Below, in pieces: positions 10,925 to 19,959 of a DNA stretch of 22,325 bases (positions are counted from its first letter, which is position 1; every line of letters starts with the position of its first letter). The position numbers and the translations under genes were made by a program. This DNA is from Echinostoma caproni (lineage: Eukaryota > Platyhelminthes > Trematoda > Plagiorchiida > Echinostomatidae): positions 1 to 22,325 of the forward strand of contig UZAN01040843.1 in NCBI GenBank assembly GCA_900618425.1, given 5' to 3'. The notes under the pieces were generated by a model. That model did no database searches, had not been told where the DNA came from, and was given only the letters and a program-made list of their open reading frames with translations.

Positions 10925-10987
<63 letters not shown>
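10925..10987 (+). repeat. Pure (CAG)21 trinucleotide repeat, possibly longer
   Basis: There are 21 uninterrupted CAG units (63 bases), bounded on the left by N and on the right by AGTGTTGATCG. The left boundary is unknown, so 21 is a minimum. The downstream frame in phase with glutamine (SVDRLRAAFAYDAYSRSTVF ...) closes at 11089 and matches no family I know, so I do not call a coding polyglutamine tract. Confidence 0.97.
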
Positions 10988-10988
<1 letters not shown>

Positions 10989-10989
10989 G

Positions 10990-12140
10990 TGTTGATCGTT
11001 TACGAGCTGCCTTTGCATATGACGCGTATTCACGGAGCACTGTGTTCCCAAATGTCAAGTATATGGTACTCGGAATCGGATGCGAGTGATCATTTGCTGC
11101 AGTGGATGCCTTCATTGAACCGACCGAAGGGTTACCCGCTTTTTGCATGGTCGAGCTGATTTATCAAATGGTTTGAGCGTATGGAACTGTGTGCATAAAC
11201 GCTGGTGGGGAATAGTTGGAGAAGATAAACAAAACCTTTTGTGCTTCTGGAAACATTTTACCCAGCCCTTGCATTTTTCACAAAAATGTTCTTATCAGCT
11301 ATTAGCACACAGTTCATTATCTTTTGGAACTGGTTTCCTACAACATTCCGCCATTTCATTTGCATACCTACAATCAAACCACAATGGGTGTGCATTGCAT
11401 CCCAATAACTTATTCAATTCAAACAATTACTGCAACAACAATTAATAACAATACGAAAACGTGTTGTGCTGCCATAAGTGTTTGACTTGAAGTGAACTGC
11501 ATCGTTTTATTCAAAAAGGACATGGTTTCGGGAAGGTTCAGTAATGATTTTTTAATTGTGCAAAGTGTCTTGATTGGTTCAGCTGTAAAACGTGAATTTT
11601 AAGTTCAGATTTTGTCACATCACTTTCTTTGTGTGGCTATCAATGTCCGCACACAAAATGTTTATCTAGTCAAAGGAATAGTTCATATAAAGTTTCAATA
11701 TGGTAAATTCTGCAAAAGCTTGTTTCCACGTGGAACGGATCCAGTTCGATGATCAGTGAACGCTTTTAAGTGAATAGGAAGTTTCACTGGGAACAGAGTA
11801 AAAAAACCCAGAACTAAAATACTGAAACGTTACACGTTGGGGAATAAATGGCAACGATTGGAATCATGGTGAAAACTTGCCGACCTTGTCCTGTATTTCA
11901 TTCCGTTGCTGTAAGATATAAATTAAAATGTGATCCTAGATGCATATAATTGAAACAGTTGTATTTTATTGAAAATTCAATTTTCCTTTAGACGTCAATT
12001 TTTTTGACATTTTAACTGACAACTGCTTTTTGTCAGAACATGTAAATATCGCGATGCGAATTATGCCGTAGAAATCTGTTTGTCTTACAAATACAAGATA
12101 TTTATTGTTTTATTCTTCCTATCCATATTCATGTCAGCCA
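10990..12140. other. Unassigned stretch after the CAG repeat
   Basis: No gene recognised. Open frames up to 100 codons (11143-11445) lack family signatures. Confidence 0.4.
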
Positions 12141-12143
12141 ATT

Positions 12144-12240
12144 CCACCACCACCACCACCATCACCACCACCACCACCACCACCACCACCACCACCAACA
12201 ACAACAACACCAACACCACCAACATCACCACCACTAACCA
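12144..12240 (+). repeat. CCA/CAA-rich trinucleotide tract
   Basis: A mostly (CCA)n tract with CAT and CAA interruptions, ending in CACTAACCATCC. It gives Thr-, Pro- or His-rich translations in different frames, which explains the long apparent open frames here (12080-12430 and 12105-12365). It abuts the short repeat at 12236-12355. Confidence 0.9.
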
Positions 12241-12355
12241 TCCATTGCTCCATCCCTTCAATAATTCACTCCATCCACGTCGTTCTCAATGTCCCCAAAG
12301 CCAGTTCACCGAGTCGCATTCGGTCGAGCCTTCTTTACTGCGCTACTGGCTTACC
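12236..12355 (+). repeat. Short dispersed repeat, copy 1
   Basis: The segment begins AACCATCCATTGCTCCATCC and ends with GAGTCGCATTCGGTCGAGCC followed by TTCTTTACTGCGCTACTGG. The second half matches 12993-13025 (AGTCGAGTTCGGTCTTGCC, then TTCCATACTGCTG), and the start matches 12893-12912 (AACCATCCATTATTCATGTC). Both pairs are in the same order and orientation, supporting two diverged copies of one element. The family is unknown. Confidence 0.45.
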
Positions 12356-12364
12356 TTATTTCTA

Positions 12365-12885
12365 GCAGATGACTGTCCGATACCCAACTATTTGAAATTA
12401 ACCATTCACTCTTTTCCGAAAAGTTTGTAAGACTAGAACGCTGTAACCAATATTACCAAAATACAATTTTTACAAAATATTCCTATTCCGCCAACTTGTC
12501 CCGAGAAAAATCACTCGAATGACTAGTCCCATCAAAATTACATAACCAAAACATATATCTGATTTGTAAAAGTGTTTCGTTTTCCCAATAAAAAAGAAAT
12601 ATCAAATAGAATTACGAAGGGCTGAACCATAGTTCGATATTTAGATAACCCCTCAACACTGTGACGTTTTCCACAAAGTACCTTGTCTTTAACTGCACAG
12701 TTTGTAAGTTTCGGTCCATAGACATATGGGTCACACGATAGACTAAAACATGAGTATTGTTTTGCGTTTTGCAATCAATATATTCTCCTTGTATCGGTAC
12801 ACAAGAGGCCCGACCATGCACTGTTGTCCATACACTCAACCCCTCCCGGCCCCCTTGACGGAATACCAAACGACAACGAATAATC
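12365..12885. other. Unassigned spacer
   Basis: Overlapping open frames of 78-94 codons occur on the minus strand (12538-12896) without recognisable domains. Confidence 0.35.
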
Positions 12886-12889
12886 ATAC

Positions 12890-13030
12890 AAACCATCCAT
12901 TATTCATGTCCCCAGGGACCAGCGGGATTCGGTTACCGGATAGCGTACTACGTGGCACAAATATGTCGAGAAAAGGCCAAAGGTCCCATTAGTCGAGTTC
13001 GGTCTTGCCTTCCATACTGCTGCCCACCCA
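12890..13030 (+). repeat. Short dispersed repeat, copy 2
   Basis: Diverged counterpart of 12236-12355: AACCATCCATTATTCATG at the start and AGTCGAGTTCGGTCTTGCC near the end. It has about 20-40 bases more between the two conserved blocks (GGGATTCGGTTACCGGATAG region). Confidence 0.45.
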
Positions 13031-13109
13031 GTACGGAGATTATTTTGTGAATGGAAAAATGAAGGTGACTTTGTTTACATTGCCGTGTGGCGGATTGAGG
13101 TTTCATGTA

Positions 13110-13214
13110 GAGATTATGAAAAAATTCTGTAGCCTCGGTGAGTTTCGAACCCACCTATGGACGCCGCCTACGCTTTTGCACAGTGCACGCTCTACCAGCT
13201 GAGTTACGAGGCCA
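13110..13214 (-). repeat. tRNA-derived SINE copy (family 2), minus strand
   Basis: On the minus strand this begins GGCCTCGTAACTCAGCTGGT AGAGCG, a good A-box and D-arm. It continues TGCACTGTGCAAAAGCG (anticodon-arm-like), GGCGTCCATAGGTGGG, and a B-box at 13150-13140 (GTTCGAAACTC). The 3' side CGAGGC can pair with the 5' GCCTCG as an acceptor stem. It continues past the tRNA-like part with GAATTTTTTCATAATCTC (13127-13110), shared with the copy at 5248-5370 (GAACTTTTCACAATC). The loop can be read with anticodon GCA in the family, but this is tentative. A functional tRNA is unlikely because of the irregular variable region and anticodon stem. Confidence 0.75.
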
Positions 13215-13234
13215 TGTGGCCTCGTAACTCAGCT
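13197..13234. repeat. Perfect 38-bp palindrome from head-to-head SINE starts
   Basis: The 18-base arm AGCTGAGTTACGAGGCCA is followed by TG and then its exact reverse complement. The outward-reading sequence on each side is the SINE family 2 5' end (GGCCTCGTAACTCAGCT). This hairpin can fold with essentially no loop. Outside the arms the symmetry stops at once. Confidence 0.95.
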
Positions 13235-13265
13235 AGGACTGAACTTTTCACAATCTCAACAGAAA
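13217..13265 (+). repeat. Internally deleted SINE copy (family 2), plus strand
   Basis: It starts GGCCTCGTAACTCAGCT like the minus-strand neighbour but then jumps directly to AGGACTGAACTTTTCACAATCTC, the sequence that follows the B-box and GGCTAC in other copies. The anticodon and T arms are missing. The junction lies at a shared GCT/GCTA, suggesting deletion by microhomology. Confidence 0.65.
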
Positions 13266-13269
13266 GCGA

Positions 13270-14015
13270 CTTTGTCGGAGGTCATACTGGAAATGGGTTT
13301 AATCTATGTCAACCCTCAATGGTCTTTATACAGCTAACTTAGCTTGTCACAACAAAAAGAACTCTGTTCCAATGTACTTTATTGACACTTCAGAAGATCA
13401 AAGGAGCAACTGAGACATACAGTGTCATAGTTGAGAATTCTGGTCTCCTCTGTATTAGGTCTAAGACTGTTGAAAGGGTTTGTTTGCAAACACGCGAGAA
13501 TTCATTAGGAGACTGTTGTTGATGATTGTGGATATTTGTTAGCACAGAGACAAATGCTTTTATTTCTAACACGAATCTAATATAGATGGTGTGAAAATGA
13601 CTATATGGAGTTTGGTTTATTCGAATCCATTAATTTGTCACCGCTTTTATTAGCTGACGTCTTTAGATGATATCGATTCCCCAACATGGTGGACCGTTAT
13701 TACCGACATATCGTTAGAACAGTCGTCCAAACGTATCCCAGTAGCTCGTTTTGTCATGGGGCCAGATTGTGGTTTGGTCTTTTCGTCGTGATCGTACTTC
13801 AGGGCAACGGTACTGATGATAAGCTTTGATCAGATTTTGATCCACTCCGGGTATCGTGAATACTAGCTCCAACTGACTTACCAATCGCTATTCTTTTATC
13901 AACTGTATAAAACAGAAAGAGCATTAAATTTGGAACTATCCACTCTATTATTCACAGGCATTAGACACTGTTGATGGTATTGGGTGTGAGTTTCACTCCT
14001 TGAAAGATCGTTAGG
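13270..14015. other. Unassigned stretch
   Basis: No retroelement protein blocks, tRNA boxes or clear gene. Confidence 0.4.
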
Positions 14016-14021
14016 TCCCCC

Positions 14022-14199
14022 TAGTTCAGTGCGCTTATAAGCGATGTAAAGATTTGTGATGACTAACACAAAGAGCACTGGATAGTTGTTTCATCCTGTT
14101 CGGGACTCGTCGGCAGTGCACGCTGTCTGTGCCCTTGTCAGGATTCGAGCCGCGAACTTTCGGGTCGGGAATTCAAACCCTTACCCCTCAGCTAAACGC
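14022..14199 (-). repeat. Hammerhead-ribozyme SINE copy A
   Basis: Minus strand, 5' to 3': a tRNA-like head with A-box TAGCTGAGGGGTAAG (near 14195) and B-box GGCTCGAATCC (14151-14141), then CTGACAAGGGCACA, the ribozyme core, and a tail CAGTGCTCTTTGTG ... ATCACAAATCTTTACAT ... TTATAAGCGCACTGAA ending near 14022. Head, linker, core and tail align in order with the plus-strand copy at 19960-20106. The architecture is that of schistosome SM-alpha-like elements: an RNA polymerase III promoter followed by a hammerhead. Confidence 0.8.
14073..14120 (-). ncRNA. Hammerhead ribozyme remnant in copy A
   Basis: The minus strand reads CACTG, then CCGACGA, then a 14-nt stem-loop (GTCC / CGAACA / GGAT), then GAAAC and AACTATCCAG. 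The hammerhead consensus is CUGANGA-stem II-GAAA. Stem II forms (GUCC with GGAU, one G-U wobble). The single core departure is U4 to C. The 5' cleavage-site strand is not clear, so self-cleavage is not expected. Confidence 0.75.
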
Positions 14200-14281
14200 T
14201 TGAATTGTTTAAACAGTTAAGAGAAGTAGATTTAGAATAAACTATTTAATTGTTTATAATCCCCAGGGATGTAAAATGTAT

Positions 14282-14330
14282 GCACTGCTGACTAGTTCCA
14301 AACAGGACGAAAAAGTTGTCCAGCGCTCTT
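14282..14330 (+). ncRNA. Hammerhead ribozyme remnant in copy B
   Basis: GCACTG, CTGACTA, 14-nt stem-loop (GTTC / CAAACA / GGAC), GAAAA, then AGTTGTCCAG. Stem II pairs with one U-G wobble. The core departure is G8 to U, the residue known to act as the 2'-OH/general-acid nucleotide, so it should be inactive. Confidence 0.72.
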
Positions 14331-14350
14331 TATGTCAAGCATGCTAAATT
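14282..14350 (+). repeat. Hammerhead-ribozyme SINE copy B, 5'-truncated
   Basis: Plus strand, in inverted orientation relative to copy A 80 bases away. The core is followed by GTTGTCCAGCGCTCTTTATG and a tail loosely like that of A and D. No tRNA-like A/B boxes are visible upstream, so the head is lost or was never copied, as expected from incomplete reverse transcription. Confidence 0.7.
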
Positions 14351-14351
14351 T

Positions 14352-14890
14352 GCACGGATTCTCTGACCTTCTTGACCAAATAAAGCTGCATTTGTTTCTT
14401 GCTGGGATTGTTTTTTCAGTCAAATAAGGTATTGATCTCTTCAAGAGAAGCGTTTTATTCGTTTGACAGATTGTTTTTGCCGTATCCGGTGACTGAAAGG
14501 GGTTCATATTCTGTGCGGTACCACATAGGTGATAAATGTTGAATGATGTCAACTGACTTTTCATCTTATGCAACAAGCGTGGAAAATACAAGATCAGTAG
14601 ATTATTATTGAAACTTAGTGAGGTGAAGTACAGAGCGGACGCACCTCATATTTGGAAATATCAGTCTAGCCTCTTAAAAAACACCTAAAGCCAAAATTAT
14701 GTAGATTTAGTATTACCTCTGTGTGGCAGAAAAACTGTATACTATTATAGATGATTGGCGAGTGAAATCCTTCAATCAGCACAGCATCATTTGGTTTTAT
14801 GGTTTCAAGTTACACATTGTATGAGAGTAATGGAGGATTTGATTTGCTTAAATGAAGAAAGCATCGTGTGAATGAGCCGTGAACCGAAAA
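14352..14890. other. Unassigned spacer between hammerhead SINEs
   Basis: A minus-strand open frame of 99 codons (14292-14591) reads partly through SINE copy B and is not a gene candidate. Nothing else recognised. Confidence 0.4.
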
Positions 14891-15027
14891 ACCTAGGAAG
14901 TACTGGACAGTTGTTTCGACCGGGTTGGGTCTCACCAGCAGTGCGAATCCATCGACCCAACTGGGGGCGAACCCGGGACCTCACAGGCGAAACACCAGCA
15001 TGCTACCCGCTCGGCTACTGGGAAGCT
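14890..15027 (-). repeat. Hammerhead-ribozyme SINE copy C
   Basis: The minus strand begins near 15027 with CAGTAGCCGAGCGGGTAGCA (A-box), then TGCTGGTGTTTCGCCTGTGA, and GGTCCCGGGTTCGCCCCC (T-arm and B-box, 14980-14963). Then come CAGTTGGGTCGATGGATTCG, the hammerhead core, and AACTGTCCAGTACTTCC. The head differs from those of A and D, so it is a distinct subfamily with the same ribozyme position. The plus-strand open frame through it (14872-15249) is incidental. Confidence 0.82.
14905..14963 (-). ncRNA. Hammerhead ribozyme remnant in copy C
   Basis: Minus strand: CAGTTGGGTC (14963-14954), GATGGATTCGCACTG, CTGGTGA, 14-nt stem-loop (GACC / CAACCC / GGTC), GAAAC, AACTG. Stem II is fully paired and carries a compensatory A-U in place of the U-A of the other copies. 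CAGTTG upstream and CAACTG downstream of GAAAC are complementary and could form stem III, with GGTC as a candidate cleavage-site strand. The core departure is A6 to G. Confidence 0.78.
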
Positions 15028-15029
15028 GA

Positions 15030-15900
15030 TCAGACCTTTTTCATGTTCCATTTACACGATATAGCACAACCTATCTTTGCGAGCTTGTTGCGGGCCACAG
15101 CTCTCGCTCATCTCAGCACTAGCCTTCGGGTTATGACTCATTTGGAAATTTTCACAACCTATTCGAAACAGCAGTACAGCTGTGCTTTCCAGCTTTTCAG
15201 CTCACGCCTCATTTACAGGACGAATTCTTCATACAAGCATTTTACATGACCAAAATCCATGTGGACTGAGATAAGCAACAAATTGGCTTCGGTGGAGTCC
15301 TTCCAGATGATTATGCATATCTCTCTTAAGCTTTAACGGGAAAAAAAATCGACAGTATATACAAGTTATGAAACGCATAATGTTCGTATACGCTTGCCAC
15401 CTCATGGGAAGTGATAGCTAAGACAGCAATTCGCATCGATCTTTGGTTTTTGAACAGTTTGTTCGGCATCACTTCAGATGTGCTCAAGCGTATCCAACCA
15501 AACGTTCTATTCTATTCTTTTCTACTTTTCCATATTTGGTTTTTACTAGTATGCCTAAAAATCACTGAGGATTTGAGAAGTAACTGACTGATTTTGGAGA
15601 ACTTCCGGTAAGTCAGTGCCCAAATCCGATTTAAAAAGAGCGGGAGTAGGGGATGGTGGTGCTTTGGATTGATTCCGTTGGGCGGATGCAGTCCCTGACA
15701 AGGATATACACCGGTGATATTTCTGACATGGTGGTAATTTGCACTCGGTAAGGTCACTTTTTTGGTGCTGTTAATAAGCCAGTGTAGAACAGTTGTCCCA
15801 TTCTGTCCTCTCACACTGGACCGTACGACACACAGCTGATTTGCTTTTCCCCTTACTGCACTCATTGTAGATGAATCACAGATTTCGACCGCCTATTATC
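15030..15900. other. Unassigned stretch
   Basis: The longest open frame is 117 codons on the minus strand (15512-15865, MSAVRGKANQLCVV ...). It has no domain I recognise and no upstream promoter evidence. I leave it uncalled. Confidence 0.35.
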
Positions 15901-15907
15901 TATCTGG

Positions 15908-16790
15908 TTGCCAGAAGGGGAACTGATTGTGTCTATTAGGTGCAATGATGCTATCACAAGCGAGCTCGTACACAAACACACGCATACACACACACACTAT
16001 CACACCGCGTTAGCTGAAATCGACCGCTGGTGTGTGTGCGGCTGGGCTATCGAGCGCATCATCGTTTTGTGCCGGTGTAGTAGAGGATTACATTGGTCAA
16101 CCTCACCCTATCGTTTCGCATTCGCCAGTGCACACACACACAATCCCTTTTTCCTAGTGAATGATAAGAGAAGAGGACGACGGGGCAAACAAGTAGGCAA
16201 AGGGGATGCTGACAGATTACAAGTCGTGGTTTTGACAATTGTAAAGACCCATTTGCACAATTGCTTATTCAACAACCCTCTCTATTATCGCTGTTTGCAC
16301 GGATACACCAGAAAACAGATTACTAAATATCTACTCATTCTGACAGAAGGGTGCGAGGGCCGAACACACACGTAGTATAATCAGAAGACTCGGATTTCGT
16401 AAGGGGATGTGGGGTGAGCTGATGATAGTGGTGGTGAAGTATGATCGGCCCGAAAAAGTGATCCATAAAGTTTCATCAGGTTTCTTTCACCCCAAACTTA
16501 CTGACCCCGTCTCGTGATCAGAGAAGTAGGACAGCTACAGAATAGGGTGATGTCTTGGCAGGTGAGTAAGTTTCAACGGTGGGGTGGGAGAGGATCGAGT
16601 TTCAGTTGACTGGAGACTGCTAGTGTCCGAGTTTCGATGGTTAAGTTTTCCGCACACCAACGCTCTCCTCCTTCAAGCGGAAGGTAACATAGTTGAGAGG
16701 AGGATTGAGTAGAGGGAGGGAGGGGGGAGATGTGGACCCGAAGATATAGATTAGCCTCGAGCCATAGCTTAGCTTGTTTATTGAAAGAGA
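15908..16790. other. GC-richer region with CA repeats, unassigned
   Basis: This stretch is less AT-rich than its surroundings and keeps a 155-codon forward frame open (15908-16375; a TTG, not ATG, begins it). The translation includes HTHTHTH from a CA repeat and low-complexity pieces, so it does not look like a conserved protein. A purine-rich patch (GGAGGATTGAG ... GGAGGGAGGGG) lies at 16697-16727. It could be an untranslated exon or promoter-proximal DNA, but nothing here proves it. Confidence 0.3.
15971..15998 (+). repeat. CA dinucleotide microsatellite
   Basis: Interrupted (CA)n, longest clean part TACACACACACAC. A second run, (CA)6, lies at 16131-16142. Confidence 0.9.
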
Positions 16791-16827
16791 CTGGTTTCAA
16801 TGTGAGTGTGCGTCGATATTGATTGAT

Positions 16828-17100
16828 TTATTCGTGATAAAATCGAAACTCGAAAACTGCTACCAGTCCCTCGTCGTGGGGAATTTTCTGCCGGATTATT
16901 TGGTACACCCCGGAGCAATGATGCAACATTCTACCGTCATGCTCTCCGTCTTCTTCGTTCAGGTTCTCCATTCGGATAGGGGAAAGTAAAAAAGTGTTTC
17001 CCGCGTAATTCATCGGAAGCAAAATTCCAGTATGATAAAATCTCCTTTGAGCGAAATTTACAATGCCCGGGTCACTTGAGTATGGAATCTGTAAGTCCAC
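16828..17100 (-). other. Minus-strand open frame, unassigned
   Basis: A 90-codon frame (MDLQIPYSSDPGIVNF ... IIRQKIPHDEGLVAVFEFRF) is less low-complexity than its neighbours, but it overlaps a plus-strand frame and has no recognised domain. I note it only as a weak exon candidate. Confidence 0.15.
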
Positions 17101-17219
17101 GAGGTTATTTTACAGCAGTACGTACAGTTAAACAAATATAATGGAAGTCAATTCAACAAACATTTGTGGGCAATTAGTTCGCACCTAAATGCAGTATTCA
17201 GTTTGCTATGTCCACGCTA

Positions 17220-17239
17220 AATATATATATATATATATT
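17220..17239. repeat. AT dinucleotide microsatellite
   Basis: About ten AT units flanked by CTAA and TTCATATTG. Confidence 0.9.
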
Positions 17240-17244
17240 CATAT

Positions 17245-18230
17245 TGAAATTCACTGTATAATATTACATAACTAATAAAGTTTTCTTATAAACAGTCCCC
17301 AAAATAAAACTGAAACGCAAATCCACTCGTTTGGACAGCACTAATCGTGCTCGAGGCTGTACTTTCATGAAACAGACATAAGATTTTTCGAACGGAGTGC
17401 TCTAGTTGTGCAAAAATGAATAGTTTGGGGCAACAAAACCGTAAAGACAATTTGATGAGATAATTTTCCAATTAAGCACAAGATAAGCGCAACGCATCTG
17501 AACCTGTTAAAGTAATGGTAATGTAACCCATTCTGTATCGGTGCAAACCTCCAGCACCTGTTGAGTTTCGAAGTCGGATAACAAAGTTTGCCTTGCGTTT
17601 TGTTTTGTCAAGGGTTGATTATCAGCCTTTGGCCACTCAGTGAATTCTCACACAAACAGAACAGTACTTCTGGGCGGAAAATCGTTTTTAATAGTTTACG
17701 GTTTACTGAAATCAGACTTTAGTATAGGAAAATGTGATTCGTAAGGGTTTGTTAAAATATGACGATGCTCATCAACCAACATAAGAAAAGACTTTTCATC
17801 TTTTTAGATATAAATGATTTGGGGTAAAGCTAAGTTGAACGTTCCGCCCCAATTGTATCACACCCAGTCTGTTACAAAACTCGTGGAAGCTATGTATTTA
17901 GTCCATTAAGTGGCTTAACTTTCGGGTGGAGGACACACGTACACACACATCCAGGGAAAGCAGCGCAATACACGCCCATTTGTCTTGTCTAGGGTGCCTC
18001 GAAATCAGTCCATATAGTGTTGATTTGTCAATTTGATAGCAGACCATTTCTGTCGGATTTCCTTGTGTAATTCCGTGAAATCACACGCAACAGGGGACTA
18101 AATACAAACAATATTTTGGGATTTTCCTAAAAAATATAGTAGTAGACAAACTCCATAAGAGAATCTTATGAGGCTCGATGCATGTGTGTTCTTCTCGTTG
18201 GAGCAGATGGGCTGTTTGAGGAAACATAAG
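17245..18230. other. Unassigned stretch
   Basis: No gene, RNA or retroelement block recognised. A short ACACACACAT patch lies near 17941-17950. Confidence 0.4.
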
Positions 18231-18232
18231 CT

Positions 18233-18285
18233 GTCTGGTTCGAATTCCTAGACAATGAAGCTTTTTGGTCCAGTGGTTACCAACT
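18233..18285 (+). promoter_or_regulatory. tRNA-like B-box followed by A-box-like motif
   Basis: GGTTCGAATTC (18237-18247) fits a B-box and TGGTCCAGTGGTTACCAA (18266-18283) resembles the tRNA-Glu D-arm/A-box. The order is reversed relative to one tRNA. Remains of two tandem tRNA-like heads are possible, as is chance. Confidence 0.3.
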
Positions 18286-18577
18286 GGAGACATCTGTGAT
18301 ATCGCTATTATACCCGCCGGACCGTAACAAATGGATTGTATTTTGTCCCTCTCAAATCAATTCCACGCTACATACGCTATCGATAGCTGCGGAAGTTGGA
18401 CACAAACTACAGCTGTAATGGAAAAAAATGTCGAGCTACTGGACAGGTAATTGAAAAGCTTGTCGTTCAACCATTGTCTTTCAATAACAGAGGTATTGAA
18501 TAGTAAATTTATTACTTGGAAAGACTTTCTGCATACAGTATTTCCCATTAGCAATCAATGTTTTATTACAAGAAATC

Positions 18578-18600
18578 CTTAGCTACCGACTGAGCCATAT
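18578..18600 (-). promoter_or_regulatory. Isolated tRNA-like A-box
   Basis: The minus strand reads TGGCTCAGTCGGTAGCT (18597-18581), an excellent D-arm/A-box like that of tRNA-Lys, but no T-arm or acceptor partner follows within 80 bases. Probably a 5' fragment of a tRNA-derived SINE. Confidence 0.35.
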
Positions 18601-18604
18601 TCAT

Positions 18605-19480
18605 CGGAGCCCACTGGAGCAATTTAAAAGATGACTAACCATTTGGTATTGCAAACAGTGACACTTAAGCAATTTATCTTTCTCAAAGTTCTATTCCACA
18701 CATGGCTTCTGATTTTTCATAATGATTTTTGCGATGTTCGACGGAACAAGTCACCAAAATAGGTGAGGTAACTTACGTTTAATCCGGCGAATATACTATT
18801 CGGTTTCCTTGCTGTGTAGTTAGAAACTTTTATGATGTATTTTCTATGATAAAAATGCGTGCAAACGAATTAACCGATGTGTACAGATACATGAAAGCTT
18901 TTACAAAATAGATAGTGATATTGAGACGTGTTGAACAATATTCCAGTCATGGGCCCCGACTGTAATCCCCTGTTTTCATTGTATGATGTGTGGTCAGGTT
19001 ATTTCGTACGAAAATAAATGTTCAATTTATTCATGCTAATATTATACCTCGAGCTACAATGTGGCCTATTTGCTACCCCGGTCTAATTGAAGTCTCTATC
19101 TTCACTCTGACTCTGCTCTCAACATTCCAATCTCCGTTCTGCTCTTTTATCGAAATGGACAACCAAAAGACAGCAATCAAACCCGGGTTATAAAAACTCG
19201 TGGTTAATGGTTGTCAAAACTGCACTGAGCTGAGAGCCCCCCGGCAAAAAAAGAGTTTTAAGCCTAAATGGGTTGAGATTTCATAAATTTATAGACGGGG
19301 GACGAAAGTTGTTATGACATGAGTTGAAGTGCAAAGACAGTCTCGGCAAACAAAATTGCCATCAATTGAAATGTGATTTTTCTTCCATTCAGAACCACTA
19401 ATTTTCTTTTATTGCCGAATAATCTTTCCCAGGGCTGTTAGCCAGTCAATTCACGCTTCTATCTTCCCCACCAGCTGAGT
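18605..19480. other. Unassigned stretch
   Basis: No supported feature. A 67-codon forward frame (18990-19193) lacks family signs. Confidence 0.4.
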
Positions 19481-19484
19481 AAAG

Positions 19485-19550
19485 AACAACAGCAGCAGAA
19501 ACAACAGCAACAACAACAACAACAACAGCTGCAACAAAAACAAAAAACAA
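19485..19550 (+). repeat. CAA/CAG-rich trinucleotide tract
   Basis: An interrupted AAC/CAG tract with six CAA-type units in the middle (19508-19526), then CAGCTGCAACAAAAAC. Not in a convincing coding frame. Confidence 0.9.
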
Positions 19551-19554
19551 ATTT

Positions 19555-19955
19555 ATTTAAACATTTCTCAAAGCAGCACAACTTTAATACCTGCTATTTT
19601 TAGCTTCTTAGTCCAACTGTCCGTCATAAATGTTGGTACTAGGCTATATGCTCACGGATAAATATGAATGGTCAATATCTCGTCTCATATAGATGCACTT
19701 TTACACCAAATAGGCAACTCGTTAGCCGTAGCCCCGATCACCTGGACAGTGGTTTTATAGAGGAAGAACTGAATGAATGAATTGTCAGGTTTCTCCACTA
19801 CAGCGATTCTAAATTCTATGGATATGTACTACTGAATACATTGAAATCTATTAGGTGCACTGAACCAATTTAGACGCTAAATGTTTGGGTTAGGTGATTC
19901 GCTTCTTCATACTGGAACCGGGCACTGTTAATGATCTTGCGTGTGGGTTTTGCAC
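19555..19955. other. Unassigned spacer
   Basis: No supported feature. Confidence 0.4.
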
Positions 19956-19959
19956 AAGT

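Noticed and set aside
10095..11148. Long open frames of 246-318 codons on both strands
   Set aside because: They consist mainly of unknown bases in the gap plus the CAG repeat, which stays open in every frame.
12080..12430. Thr-rich and Pro-rich open frames of 116 and 86 codons
   Set aside because: They are products of the CCA/CAA microsatellite; different frames are open over the same bases.
13135..13214. Functional tRNA gene on the minus strand
   Set aside because: The anticodon stem and variable region are irregular, and the non-tRNA tail is shared with another copy, which indicates a SINE.
14872..15249. 125-codon forward frame
   Set aside because: Its first 50 codons are the antisense of hammerhead SINE copy C, and the rest has no family signature.
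15690..15705. CCCTGACAAGG, like the linker of hammerhead SINE copies A and D
   Set aside because: No ribozyme core, A-box or tail accompanies it, so it is probably chance.
15908..16375. 155-codon forward frame, the longest without gap bases
   Set aside because: It begins at TTG, includes a CA-repeat-coded HTHTHTH stretch, has no recognisable domain, and lies in a locally GC-richer stretch where stops are rarer.
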